The position numbers were made by a program, and so were the translations under genes. From CAYUZU01 sp964448675 (lineage in GTDB: Bacteria > Planctomycetota > Phycisphaerae > UBA1845 > Fen-1342): a DNA stretch of 64,000 bases. Of this stretch, positions 33,419 to 42,284 are shown piece by piece. A model generated the notes under the pieces. The model did not search any database. It saw nothing but the letters and a program-made list of their open reading frames with translations, and was not told the DNA's origin. How positions within the stretch are numbered: the first letter of the stretch is position 1; each line of letters begins with the position of its first letter. The stretch spans positions 61,300 to 125,299 of the forward strand of contig CAYUZU010000012.1 in assembly GCA_964448675.1 (NCBI GenBank). The letters are read 5' to 3'.

Positions 33419-36403
33419 ATGGGAACGGCGTCGCAATACCATGCCGGCGGCCTCAGGCATCGGCCGGGCCGGCGCGCATGCTGGCACCACCTGGCCGCAC
33501 TTCTGCTTCTGGGCTGCGCCTGGCGTGGCACCGCCGCTGAACCCGCCGTCACGGTGCTGGCCGACTTTGAGGATCCCTCGGTTGCTGTCAGCGTGACGGA
33601 GGTGCGCAACATCTCGCCCGCCGATGCGCATGCGAGCCTCACGTCCATTCCCGCCCGCGGCCGCGGCGCCCTGAGCGTCGAGATCGGCGCCACCGCCCGC
33701 AACGTCTCGGCGACGTGCGGCCTGGTGTTCCGCGAAACGACGCGCTTCGAATCGGCCGAGCAGATCGCCGCGTTCTGCTGGATCACCACCGGCGCGGTGG
33801 ATGTCGCCTTCCGCCTGCGCGACGCGCGCGATCAGGTCTTCGAGACGCGGCCACAGCGCGTACAGCTGCACAACCGCTGGGTGCAGGTCACGGCCTCGCT
33901 CGCCCCCGACAAGCTCACCCGCGTCGCCGGCAGCGGCGGGCTGACGATGCCGCTCGAGGTGCAGGGCTGCCGCTTCGAGACCTCCGAGCTCGGCAAGCAG
34001 ACCATCTGTCTCGACGACCTCCAGGTCCAGCACCGCGTCGCGCCGCGCGACCTGATCCTGGGCAGCTTCCGCTTCGACGAGCCCACGCGCATCTACGAGC
34101 CCGGCGCCCCCATCGCCGCCAAGGTCGTGTTCGAGAATCGCTCGCGCAGCCAGGAACTCACCATCGCCGTCAACCTGGCGTGGATCCGCTCCGACGGCAC
34201 CACGCTGCACACCCACAGCGGCCGCGTGCTGCTGCCCGCCGCCGGCGTCGACTATCGCTCGTACCGCGCGCTCGACTACTCGCAGGCGATCGCCGAGCCG
34301 GGCCTCTACCGGCTGGTCGCCCAGGCCCGCGGCCCCGGGTGGCTCACGCCCAACGTGTTCGAAACCGCCGTCGCGGTCACACCCAGCAACCGGCGCCTGT
34401 CGCGTGGCCGCACCACGTTCTTCAGCCTCCGCAGCAACACGCTGCGCGAGCCGCCGCTCGACCAGGATCTCGAGACGAGCGTGGCCTGTGACATCGGCGT
34501 CAATCTGTTCGCGCTCGAAGTGCCGTGGGAGCGTATCGAGCCCAAGCCCGGCGTGTTCGAGCTCGCGGATGTCGACGAGGTCGTAACGGCCGTCACCAGG
34601 AAAGGCATGGCCGCGATGGTCGTGCTCGTGGATCCGCCGGACTGGCTGCCGTCCGCTGCCGCCAGCCGCGTCGAACCGCTGCAGCGCATCATCGAGACGC
34701 TTGCCGGCCGCATGGGGCCGCGGCTGCTGCAGTACCAGCTCGGTGCCGACGTGCTGGGCGTCGCCGACGTGGCCGATCAGCTCACGCTGACGATGCAGCT
34801 CGCGGATGCGATCGGGGCGAAGCGCGAGAACGTCACCATCATGCCGCCGCCGATCGACACGCAGGAGCGCGCCGCCGCGCCGGCGGTCAAGAAGTTCGGT
34901 GACGACCATCCCGACGCCCCGCTCATGTTTCGCGCCCGGGGCGACGTCGATGAAAGCCGCGCCCAGCTCGAGGCCTTTCGCGCGCGGGGGGGGTTCGCGT
35001 GGGGCGCTTCACACGTCTGGCTGCACGTCGCGGCCCCCCTGACGAGCGCCGGCTCCGATCACGACGCCGAAGCGGTCCTGCGCTTCCACGTCGCGGCGGC
35101 CGCCGCCGGCGTGGGCGGCGTCATGTGGTACGAGCTGCGCGACGACGCCAACAATGTCGAACACCCGGAGGAGCTTCGCGGCCTGCTGCGGCGTGACTTC
35201 AGCCCCAAGACGCGGCTGCTCGGCTACGCGGCCGCCTCCGGCCGCCTCACCGGCTACCGCTACGCCGGCAAGGTCGCGAATACCCCGCCCGAGTTCGCAT
35301 CGGCCCTGTTCATCGGCGGCAACAAGCAGGTCGGCGTCTTCCTGCCGCAGCCCAACCGCGTGCTGCCGGCGGTGCTCACGCCGGTGCAGGGGGTGCGCGG
35401 CGTGTTCAGTGCGCAGGACTTCGCGCGCCGCCCACAGCCGTTGCTGTTCTCGGATGAATCGCCGCTGGTAGTGACGATGCCGAAGCCCTTCTTCATGGTG
35501 CTGACCACCAAGCAGCCCGACCCCGACCCGCAGCTGCGCCTGGTCGAGCCGTGGATTCGCGTGCCGGGCACCGTTTTCTGCGGCGCCGACACTGCGTTCA
35601 CGATCGAGGTCGACGCCTGGCGCACGCTGTCCAGCAGCTACCTGCAATTGCGGCTGCCCGAAGGCGCCCCGGTCGAGACGTCCTTCAGCGCCCGCGGCCT
35701 CGCCGCCGAGAAAGGCGAGACCATCGCGCAGGAGGTGCAGCTCACGCCGCGGGACGCTGCCGACTTCAACCAGCTGGCGGCGACGCTGCGTGTGTCCTTC
35801 GAAGGCACCCGCGTCGAGCTGCCGCTGACCGTTCGCCGACTGATCGACATGCAGTCCGCTGACGCGGGCGACGTGGCCGACGCTTCCTTTCGGCTCGGCA
35901 CGCTGCAAGCCGGCGAGAACGAGCGCCCGACCGCCAGCGCAACGGTCCGCGGCCAGTATCAATTCGGCGCCGTGCGGCTGGCAATCGAGGTCGCGGACGA
36001 CCGCGTCGTGCCGGTGCGTGTCGACCGCGACGGGCGTCTGACCGGCGACCAACTGCTGCTCGGCATCGCGCGCGAGGGGGCCGCCCACCACGCCGAAGTC
36101 CGCATCGACCCCGCCGACGACCAGCCCGACGCGCAGCCGATCCACGACACCGAACCCGCGCGTCTCGCCGGCTGGCGCTGCCAGGTCGACGCCCGGCCTG
36201 AGGACGACGTGCGTACCTATCGCATCACCATCCCCGCGCGCGCGCTCGAAGCCCGCGCCCTCCGCGCCGGTGACCGGCTGCTGCTGGCAGTGCACTATAG
36301 CGACGATGACGCCGACGGCTTCGCCCCGATCCGGCTGACCTGGGGCGGCGGCCTGCGCGGTGCCCGCGACACCGCCGATTTCCGCTGGATCCGGCTGAAG
36401 TAG
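33419..36403 (+). CDS. Very large exported protein with TIM-barrel-like core
   Basis: The product has 994 residues with a signal peptide (about 18-40, core LAALLLLGCAWRGTAA; a lipobox-like LLGC also occurs). Residues 45-200 resemble a carbohydrate-binding sandwich (LADFEDPS...), 205-330 an Ig-like domain, and 335-560 a TIM-barrel-like domain with WERIEPKPGVFELADVDEVV and VLVDPPDWLPS, a pattern seen in GH39/GH42-like and other glycoside hydrolases, though an acid/base pair is not confirmed. The C-terminus (about 640-994) is beta rich and includes QFGAVRLAIEVADDRVVPV, reminiscent of CBM9-like domains. ATG 33419 follows GAGGATCTGA. A polysaccharide-acting or polysaccharide-binding surface protein is likely. 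Confidence 0.75.
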   Translation: MGTASQYHAGGLRHRPGRRACWHHLAALLLLGCAWRGTAAEPAVTVLADFEDPSVAVSVTEVRNISPADAHASLTSIPARGRGALSVEIGATARNVSATCGLVFRETTRFESAEQIAAFCWITTGAVDVAFRLRDARDQVFETRPQRVQLHNRWVQVTASLAPDKLTRVAGSGGLTMPLEVQGCRFETSELGKQTICLDDLQVQHRVAPRDLILGSFRFDEPTRIYEPGAPIAAKVVFENRSRSQELTIAVNLAWIRSDGTTLHTHSGRVLLPAAGVDYRSYRALDYSQAIAEPGLYRLVAQARGPGWLTPNVFETAVAVTPSNRRLSRGRTTFFSLRSNTLREPPLDQDLETSVACDIGVNLFALEVPWERIEPKPGVFELADVDEVVTAVTRKGMAAMVVLVDPPDWLPSAAASRVEPLQRIIETLAGRMGPRLLQYQLGADVLGVADVADQLTLTMQLADAIGAKRENVTIMPPPIDTQERAAAPAVKKFGDDHPDAPLMFRARGDVDESRAQLEAFRARGGFAWGASHVWLHVAAPLTSAGSDHDAEAVLRFHVAAAAAGVGGVMWYELRDDANNVEHPEELRGLLRRDFSPKTRLLGYAAASGRLTGYRYAGKVANTPPEFASALFIGGNKQVGVFLPQPNRVLPAVLTPVQGVRGVFSAQDFARRPQPLLFSDESPLVVTMPKPFFMVLTTKQPDPDPQLRLVEPWIRVPGTVFCGADTAFTIEVDAWRTLSSSYLQLRLPEGAPVETSFSARGLAAEKGETIAQEVQLTPRDAADFNQLAATLRVSFEGTRVELPLTVRRLIDMQSADAGDVADASFRLGTLQAGENERPTASATVRGQYQFGAVRLAIEVADDRVVPVRVDRDGRLTGDQLLLGIAREGAAHHAEVRIDPADDQPDAQPIHDTEPARLAGWRCQVDARPEDDVRTYRITIPARALEARALRAGDRLLLAVHYSDDDADGFAPIRLTWGGGLRGARDTADFRWIRLK

Positions 36404-36409
36404 CGCTCC

Positions 36410-37363
36410 TCAGAAGATCAGCCGCAACAGCGTCAGCGCGCCGAGCGTTGCCGTCGCCAGCCCGACCACGCCCCGCACCAGCCGCTCCGGCATCCGGCGC
36501 ACGGTCAGTGTCGCCATCGGCACCGACAACAATGCCCCCAGCGCCAATGGCACGGTCAGTGACCAGTCCAGCGCGCGGTGCAACAAAAGATAGGCCACCA
36601 GCCCCACCAGGCACGTCAAGCCTTCCGCCAGTGACGTCACCGCCACCGCCTGCTTCGACGAAATCCCCGATACGACCTGGCCGGCCGTCACGAGCGGGCC
36701 GTATCCGCCGCCCGACAGCCCCTTGTTGAACGCCGCCACCGCCCCCAGCGCGATCAGGTGTCGCGGCCGGTAGCGCAGCTGCCGCTGCACCGTCATCAGG
36801 ATCACCGCCCCCATCAATACGATGATGCTGCCGATCGCTGCCGTCAGCCAGAACTTCGACACGTGCAGCGCGACCGTCACCGCCGCCACCGCCCCCAGTG
36901 TACTGAGCGCGCTCAGCCAGCCGACCGTGTGCCGCGCCTGCCGATCGCGCAAGAGGTCGACATTGCCGTCGCGGTGGTGCAGCAACGCCGCCCCCAAGCC
37001 CGACAGGCACTCGCTCAACAGAATCGCCGGCACGATCTGCAGCGGCTCAAAGCCCGTGACCAACAGCAGCGGGGTGAGCGTCGTCCCGTACCCCATGCCG
37101 AGGGTGGAGTCCATGTACTCGCACGTCAGCGCCGCCAGAAACACCACCAGCACCGTCGCGCCGGGCAGGTCGATCCCCAAACCCGCCAGTCCGCGCCACT
37201 CGGGGTGACAGGCAACCCAACTCAGCGCCGCCACCACGCCGGCCACCAGCACGAACCATAGCTGCACCCGCCGATGGTGGCAGGCCGTCGCCGCAATATC
37301 GGCGACGGCAGCAGCAAGACGATTCACCCCGACGGACGGACGTTGCGAAGCCGATGGCTCCAT
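36410..37363 (-). CDS. TSUP (TauE/SafE) family sulfite/anion exporter
   Basis: A 317-residue membrane protein with about eight hydrophobic helices. Family marks are MGYGTTLTPLLLVTGF with the adjacent ILLSECLSG, a central non-conserved His-rich loop (HHRDGNVDLLRDRQARH), and the repeat-type motif NKGLSGGGYGPLVTAGQVV. TSUP proteins move sulfite, sulfoacetate or related organosulfur anions. ATG 37363 has AGGAG nine bases upstream; an in-frame start at 37384 is possible. The 3' end is six bases from the convergent giant-protein stop. Confidence 0.9.
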   Translation of the reverse strand: MEPSASQRPSVGVNRLAAAVADIAATACHHRRVQLWFVLVAGVVAALSWVACHPEWRGLAGLGIDLPGATVLVVFLAALTCEYMDSTLGMGYGTTLTPLLLVTGFEPLQIVPAILLSECLSGLGAALLHHRDGNVDLLRDRQARHTVGWLSALSTLGAVAAVTVALHVSKFWLTAAIGSIIVLMGAVILMTVQRQLRYRPRHLIALGAVAAFNKGLSGGGYGPLVTAGQVVSGISSKQAVAVTSLAEGLTCLVGLVAYLLLHRALDWSLTVPLALGALLSVPMATLTVRRMPERLVRGVVGLATATLGALTLLRLIF

Positions 37364-37443
37364 GGCTGATACTCCTGTGCGCATACGATGACTGGACGCG
37401 CACCGCGGCGCGTTGCAGCAGGCGCTGGGATTCCCGCGCGGGT

Positions 37444-37683
37444 CTACTCGATGTAGCCGAGCGTCCGGAGGCGCTGCCGAATGGCATCGACCTCCTTCTC
37501 GCTCAGGCCGGGGGGCTTGCGATCCAGCTTGCCGCCGGCGGCGACATCCCGCAGCACATACGTCGCGAACTCGGTAACGCTGCGGAAGCCGGTGCCCTCG
37601 ATGAGCTCCGCCAACTTGTCATAGAGCTCGCCCGGGATCTTGAGCGTGACGGTCCTGCGTGGGCCGGTGGGCTTGGCCGGCAT
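37444..37683 (-). CDS. Small ribbon-helix-helix (MetJ/Arc/CopG-like) DNA-binding protein
   Basis: A 79-residue protein. Residues 9-16 (RRTVTLKI) form the beta strand, followed by helices PGELYDKLAELIEGTG and RSVTEFATYVLRDVA, the typical RHH dimer fold; a C-terminal tail LSEKEVDAIRQRLRTLGYIE resembles that of several short planctomycete/archaeal regulators. RHH dimers bind direct or inverted repeats with short spacing. Directly upstream are four GGAGTG copies 11 bp apart, of which the first overlaps the Shine-Dalgarno site, so self-repression is likely. No toxin gene follows, so it is not clearly an antitoxin. Confidence 0.8.
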   Translation of the reverse strand: MPAKPTGPRRTVTLKIPGELYDKLAELIEGTGFRSVTEFATYVLRDVAAGGKLDRKPPGLSEKEVDAIRQRLRTLGYIE

Positions 37684-37686
37684 ATT

Positions 37687-37736
37687 CACTCCATCGACAC
37701 TCCTGTGGCACTCCTTTAACACTCTTACAGGAGTGT
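37687..37736 (-). promoter_or_regulatory. Operator-like array of hexamer repeats at exact 11-bp spacing
   Basis: On the plus strand CACTCC starts at 37687, 37698 and 37709, with CACTCT at 37720: four copies in the same orientation at exactly 11-bp steps. An inverted GGAGTG at 37730-37735 closes the array. Read on the minus strand these are GGAGTG repeats, and the one nearest the gene is also the ribosome-binding site of the RHH protein. One helical turn spacing puts all copies on one DNA face, as in omega-, ParD- and CopG-type RHH operators. Confidence 0.65.
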
Positions 37737-37861
37737 ACAGCGTTTCCGAGTGCCGGTCAAATCGGGCGGGAGCCGGACGCCGGGATCCGGGAGCCAGGTG
37801 GCGGAAAGGGAGATTGGAGCTGCCGTCGGGGCCTGATGGTCGGGATGCCCCCGGACGCCGG

Positions 37862-38923
37862 TCAGTTGGTGTGCAGGCGGGCGCGGATGAAGGCGGCGCG
37901 TTCGACACTGCGCTGCTCACCGGTCAGGCGCTCGCCGTGCAGCTTCTGCAGGTGGGCTGGCTGGATCTGCAGGAACAGTTCATTCAGCGTCTGCAGGTCG
38001 ATCGAGGTGAACCGCCCCACGTGCAGCCCCATGCGGATGTGCGAGAGGTATTGCATCGCTTCATCCGAGCTGATGAGTCGCGCGTTCTTGAGCTGCCCGA
38101 CGGCCCGCCAGATCTTGTCGTCGAGCGCGTGCGGCCGGTTCTTCTGCAGCGCCTCGCGCGTCGCGACCTCGTACTCGACGATCTTGGGAATCACCACGCG
38201 GTTGAAGTCGTCGATGATGTCCTCTTCGCTGCGGCCGAGCGTGATCTGGTTGGACACCTGGAAGAAATCCCCCAGCGCTTCGGTCCCCTCGCCGTGCAGC
38301 CCGCGGATCGCCAGCCGCATGTCGCGGGCCGCCTGGCCGACCTTCTCCAGCTCGTTGGTCAGGCGCAACGCCGGCAGGTGCAGCATGACCGACACGCGGA
38401 TGCCGGTGCCGACATTGGTGGGGCAGGCGGTCAGGTAGCCGTACTGCGTATCGAAGGCGTAGTCCACCTGCTGCTCGAGTTCGTCGTCGAGCCGGTTGAT
38501 CTGTTCCCAGACCTCCTCGACGCGCAGCCCGCTGCGCATCGCCTGGATGCGGAGGTGATCCTCCTCGTTGATCATGATCGCCAGCGCTTCGCTGGGGTCG
38601 AAGATCACGCCGCGAGTGCCGCTGCCGTCGGCGTGCTGGCGGCTGATGAGGTGGCGCTCGACCAGCAGCGTGCGGTCGATGTCGTCGAGCTTGTCGACCT
38701 CGACGTGCAGAAAGTCGTTGAGCATGTTGCAGCGCCGCGTCGCGGTGATGATGGTGTCGGAGATGTCGCGGCGGGTGTCGGCGTCGGCACGCGGCAGGAA
38801 CGGAAACCCGCGCACGTTTCGCGCCAGGCGGATGCGCGTCGAGATCACGATGTCATTCAGCGGACCATCGCCGCGCAGCCACTCGCCCGTCTGACGCACG
38901 ACTTCATCGAGCGGGGCGCTCAT
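37862..38923 (-). CDS. mcsB: Protein arginine kinase McsB
   Basis: The 353-residue protein matches the phosphagen-kinase-like McsB family: ISTRIRLARNVRGFPF near residue 30, the catalytic loop MINEEDHLRIQAM (about 115-127), and TACPTNVGTGIRVSVMLHLP (about 165-185) that binds the nucleotide. McsB phosphorylates arginines and marks proteins for ClpCP degradation, and needs McsA. Near the end R-S-V-E-R-A stands where Bacillus McsB has the pArg-sensing RDxxRA motif, so the allosteric site is altered (D to S). The start overlaps the McsA stop by ATGA. No CtsR or ClpC gene lies in the window. Confidence 0.93.
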   Translation of the reverse strand: MSAPLDEVVRQTGEWLRGDGPLNDIVISTRIRLARNVRGFPFLPRADADTRRDISDTIITATRRCNMLNDFLHVEVDKLDDIDRTLLVERHLISRQHADGSGTRGVIFDPSEALAIMINEEDHLRIQAMRSGLRVEEVWEQINRLDDELEQQVDYAFDTQYGYLTACPTNVGTGIRVSVMLHLPALRLTNELEKVGQAARDMRLAIRGLHGEGTEALGDFFQVSNQITLGRSEEDIIDDFNRVVIPKIVEYEVATREALQKNRPHALDDKIWRAVGQLKNARLISSDEAMQYLSHIRMGLHVGRFTSIDLQTLNELFLQIQPAHLQKLHGERLTGEQRSVERAAFIRARLHTN

Positions 38924-39417
38924 GCGTCCTCCAGTTCCCGAATTCGGTCCCGAATCTCGGCCGCCCGCTCGTAGTCCTCGCCGCTGACCGCCTCGTCGAG
39001 CTGCCGCTTCAGGCGGCGAATCTCATCCTGGGGCTTGCGGGTCACGCCGAGCGACTTCGGCGCCTTGCCGGTGTGGTGCGTCGCGCCGCCGTGCGTCCGC
39101 TCCAGCAGCCGGTCGATCTGCTGCTTGAACACCTCGTAGTCGTGCGCACAGCCCAGCAGACCCTGGTTGCGAAACTCCACGTAGCTCGTACCGCACTCGT
39201 CGCACACCAGGCTGGCCAGGTCGCCGGACGACTTGCTGCCGGCAATGAAGTTCTCGAGGATCTCGTTGAGGTCGACCGTCGGCTTGCCGGTCTGCAGCAG
39301 GCCTTCCTCGCCGGCGCACTTGTCACACAAGTGGCGCTCGGACTTGTCGCCCGCCTGATCGATGTTCGTCAGGTGAAAGGTGGCTTGCGCCTTCTTGCAC
39401 CGCTCGCAAAGGCCCAT
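38920..39417 (-). CDS. mcsA: McsA-like protein with UvrB/UvrC motif
   Basis: A 165-residue zinc protein. The N-terminus has CERCKKAQATFHLT and HLCDKCA (first zinc site), the middle CDECGTSYVEFRNQGLLGCAHDYEVF (second site; the last Cys of the usual GCxxCY is an Asp here with a neighbouring His), and residues about 128-165 form the UVR coiled-coil motif (LKRQLDEAVSGEDYERAAEIRDRIRELE, quoted in part). McsA activates McsB. ATG 39417 has GGAGA eight bases upstream. The GCAHDY form may be a planctomycete variant. Confidence 0.9.
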   Translation of the reverse strand: MGLCERCKKAQATFHLTNIDQAGDKSERHLCDKCAGEEGLLQTGKPTVDLNEILENFIAGSKSSGDLASLVCDECGTSYVEFRNQGLLGCAHDYEVFKQQIDRLLERTHGGATHHTGKAPKSLGVTRKPQDEIRRLKRQLDEAVSGEDYERAAEIRDRIRELEDA

Positions 39418-39688
39418 CCGGCATTCTCCGAAACGGTAGGATTCCGGCTCGATAGTAGAACTCGGCCGAGGGGGAGTCAAGGGAGGCCAGCGAGCGGGCC
39501 GCGCGAAGCGACCCGCCGCTATCCTCCGGCACCGCCGCCGGTTAGCGCACGCGTGACCGCGGCTGCCGCGGATTTGGGCCCCGGCGCGGTTTTGGGTATC
39601 ATCAGGCGTTAATCGACCGGGAACCGGTATGCGGACGACGCGTCGGCATACCGTCCTGCGAGCCGCTTGGCGCTGGGAGAGCACCCTC

Positions 39689-41101
39689 ATGAACATGCGC
39701 AACTGGTCTGTCTGCATCGTAATCGTGATCCTGGCGGGGCTGGCCGGGCCGAGTGCCCGCGCCGCGTGGAACCCGATCGCCGGCGAATGGGGCAAGGACG
39801 ACCCCCACGACATCCGCGTGATGACCTACAACATCGAGGACAACGTCCGGGCGTATGAAGGCAAGGCCGAGGGCTACACCGCCTGGTGCGCGATCGCCCG
39901 GATCATCGCCGCGATGAAACCCGACGTGCTGCTGCTGCAGGAGGCCGGCGACAACGGCTGCTACGGCTGCGTGGACAGCGTCAGCGAGTTGACCACCGCG
40001 GCCGAGCTCCTGCTTTATGGCGGCGCCGACCCGTTCCACGGCGGGACCGTCGGAGCCTACGTGCAGAAATACGACCCGACGGTCGACCTGCCCTACATCT
40101 TCGTCAGCAGCGCCAACGACGGCTACAACCGCAACGTCATCCTCAGCCGCTTTCCGTTCGTCGATCTCAACGGCGACGGTGGCGCCACCCGCTCCGATAT
40201 CCACCCGATCTACCCGGACGAATACGCCCCGGGCGGCAACGGCGGCATCCGTGGCGTCATGGTCGCCGAGCTGGACCTGCCCGACGAGCTCTACGCCGGC
40301 GACCTGGTCATCCTCAACGCGCACCTGAAGGCCTACTCGGATCCGGATTCGCAATCACAGCGGCTGCGCGTAGCGCAGAACGTCGCCTACTACGTCGACT
40401 ATTTCTTCAACGGCGCCGGTACCGGCACACCCGACCCGCACAACAAGATCCTCGACAACCCGCCCGCCACCAGCATCCTCGACGACCACACGCCCGTCGT
40501 GCTCGGCGGCGACTGGAACGAGGACGAATCCAGCAACGGCCGCAACGGCCCCGCCTACTGGATCACCCGTGCCCAGACCTTCGGCGGGGTTGACGGCACC
40601 GACCGCGACCGCACCGACGCCACCTACGACGCCTCGGTCGATCCGGGCGCCGGCCACCCCGGTACCAGCGGCGATTATGGCAGCAAGCTCGATTACCTCG
40701 CCTGGCAGGACAGCATCGTCGGCTTGCGGCGCTCGTTCGTGTTCAAGTCCAACACCCTCGGCGGCCCCACCTGGTACCCGCCGGAACTGGACGGCTTTCC
40801 CAGTCCGGCGGCCGCTTCTGCGCTGGCTTCGGATCACCGCCCGGTGGTGGCGGACCTGATGCTGCCGGCGGCCCCGCCGGCGGGGTGTCCGGGCGACAGT
40901 ACGTGCGACGGCGCGGTCAACTGGCGGGACATCGACTTCTTCGTCGCGGCACAAAACGATAACGAGTCGGCCTGGCGGCTGCGGTTCCTGCCGGGCGAGC
41001 CGACCTGCCCGTTCGCCAACAATGACGTGAACGGCGACGGCACCGTGAACTGGCGCGACATCGACCCGTTCGTGCAGCTCCAGAACACGACGTGCCCGTA
41101 A
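39689..41101 (+). CDS. Secreted endonuclease/exonuclease/phosphatase protein with dockerin-like tail
   Basis: 470 residues with a signal peptide (about 1-24, ending ARA). Residues 30-395 form an EEP fold: VMTYNIEDN, LLLQEAGDNG (metal Glu), ILNAHLK, VLGGDWNED, and the terminal ASDHRPVVADL, which supplies the catalytic Asp-His. Enzymes of this fold hydrolyse nucleic acids or phosphodiesters. Residues about 400-470 carry two calcium loops (CDGAVNWRDIDFF, NGDGTVNWRDIDPF) nearly identical to the tail of the BNR protein at 3758. GGGAG precedes ATG 39689. Likely an extracellular nuclease or phosphodiesterase tethered by the tail. Confidence 0.9.
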   Translation: MNMRNWSVCIVIVILAGLAGPSARAAWNPIAGEWGKDDPHDIRVMTYNIEDNVRAYEGKAEGYTAWCAIARIIAAMKPDVLLLQEAGDNGCYGCVDSVSELTTAAELLLYGGADPFHGGTVGAYVQKYDPTVDLPYIFVSSANDGYNRNVILSRFPFVDLNGDGGATRSDIHPIYPDEYAPGGNGGIRGVMVAELDLPDELYAGDLVILNAHLKAYSDPDSQSQRLRVAQNVAYYVDYFFNGAGTGTPDPHNKILDNPPATSILDDHTPVVLGGDWNEDESSNGRNGPAYWITRAQTFGGVDGTDRDRTDATYDASVDPGAGHPGTSGDYGSKLDYLAWQDSIVGLRRSFVFKSNTLGGPTWYPPELDGFPSPAAASALASDHRPVVADLMLPAAPPAGCPGDSTCDGAVNWRDIDFFVAAQNDNESAWRLRFLPGEPTCPFANNDVNGDGTVNWRDIDPFVQLQNTTCP

Positions 41102-41433
41102 GCGGATCGGCAAGCGCAGACAGCACGAAACGCCTGGCAAGCGGCGAATCCACGAACGCGGCACCGCGGCGCAGATGAAGTTTGAGCGCGGCCGCCGCGC
41201 GCCGCGGCGTCGCGTACCGCGTGCGCGCAGGTGCGCGGCCCGTCGAGCGCGGTCCACCGACGCAATCTCTCATGCCATCGCTTCGGCGTTTTCTTCTTCG
41301 TCACTGCATTCTCTCTCTTTGCTCGCCATTCGCTTCTGCCAATTCCCCGCTCACGCGCAACGCATTGTTTTCCACCTTGCCAAAGGCGTGCCAGCGCGTT
41401 TTCATACGCGTGGCATCGCGAGTGGAAGCGCTG
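41102..41433. other. Gene-free stretch between the EEP protein and the zincin
   Basis: No supported gene. A pyrimidine-rich run (about 41285-41385, with TTTTCTTCTTCG and CTCTCTCTTTGC) stands out. The zincin frame is open from 41182, but those residues look non-globular and lack a ribosome-binding site. No hairpin or promoter consensus is convincing. Confidence 0.4.
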
Positions 41434-42042
41434 ATGGATTTTGCGAACGCAACCGACCTCGACAGCGATCAGCTACGCCGGCTGTTGCTGCGCCACACCG
41501 CGCCATACCGGCACGATCATCTCGTGGTGCGCGTGCGCTACAGCCGCGGCGCCGACTTCTCCGGCACCTGCTTTTACGCCGACCACCGCATCTTCGTGAA
41601 CCTCGGCCAGCACCTGACCTTTCCATACACCCTGGGCACCAACGTCGCGCGCAGCCAATCGAACGGGACGCGCTGGTGGCGTGAGACCTACCGCATCCTG
41701 GTCCGCACCCCCTGCCACCTCGCGCTCTTCGTCTACCTGCACGAGCTCTACCATCACCTGGTCAAAGCCGCCAAACGCAACCCCCGCCGCAAGGAGGCCA
41801 TGTGCGACCGCTTTGCGCTGCGGCCGCTGGTGGACGATTACGGCTACAAGGTGCTCGACAGCCGCGGTCGGCCGGTAAGCCGCGACCGCTGGGATTTCCA
41901 GGACGTGCATGCGTTCGTCGCCCGGGCGCCGAAACAGACCGCGGCGGCGGAAAACCGGGACATCCCGGTCCGGATTGCCGGGGCCCGCGCTGCCGGCACG
42001 CGCGACCGTCCGCCGCGCCAGCGCGGCCTGTGGGATCGCTGA
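41434..42042 (+). CDS. Putative zinc metallopeptidase with HELYH motif
   Basis: ATG 41434 (GGAAG seven bases upstream) gives 202 residues. FVYLHELYHHLVKA places H103, E104 and H107 in the HExxH zinc/catalytic motif of zincins, and 13 residues further KEAMCDRFALR gives E121 or D125 as a possible third ligand. The N-terminal half (HDHLVVRVRYSRGADFSGTC, HRIFVNLGQHL) forms a beta sheet like that ahead of the active-site helix in minimal zincins such as SprT-type proteins. No signal peptide. Family cannot be named. It ends about 280 bp before acpP. Confidence 0.6.
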   Translation: MDFANATDLDSDQLRRLLLRHTAPYRHDHLVVRVRYSRGADFSGTCFYADHRIFVNLGQHLTFPYTLGTNVARSQSNGTRWWRETYRILVRTPCHLALFVYLHELYHHLVKAAKRNPRRKEAMCDRFALRPLVDDYGYKVLDSRGRPVSRDRWDFQDVHAFVARAPKQTAAAENRDIPVRIAGARAAGTRDRPPRQRGLWDR

Positions 42043-42107
42043 TACGCGGCGCAAACGCCGGCCCAGGAACGTCGCCGCACAAACCGCGTAATCGGGCCCG
42101 GACCGTC

Positions 42108-42136
42108 TTGGCAAGGGGGCCATTCGCTTATATCAT
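42108..42136 (+). promoter_or_regulatory. Candidate sigma-70 promoter for acpP-fabF
   Basis: TTGGCA (42108-42113) and TATCAT (42131-42136) with a 17-bp spacer. A start near 42143 gives a leader of about 180 nt before acpP. This is among the best promoter-like matches in the window. Confidence 0.55.
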
Positions 42137-42284
42137 TCCGCGGTTCGGAGGCCTGCCCGCCCGGCGTGCAGGTCGACGCCGGCCGCTGGCGTGGGTCGGC
42201 GACAACGCGGCATAGCAGGACGTTGGGCAAGCGACGTGTCGGCAAGTACTTGCAAGACGCGTCCGCTCTCGGTACATACGAACA

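Noticed and set aside
37640..38974. 444-codon plus-strand frame opposite mcsB and the RHH gene
   Set aside because: Antisense of McsB; no own ribosome-binding site or domain.
40834..41304. Lys/Arg-rich minus-strand frame starting MTKKKTPKRW
   Set aside because: It runs antisense into the EEP gene, has no RBS and loses its basic character after about 40 codons.
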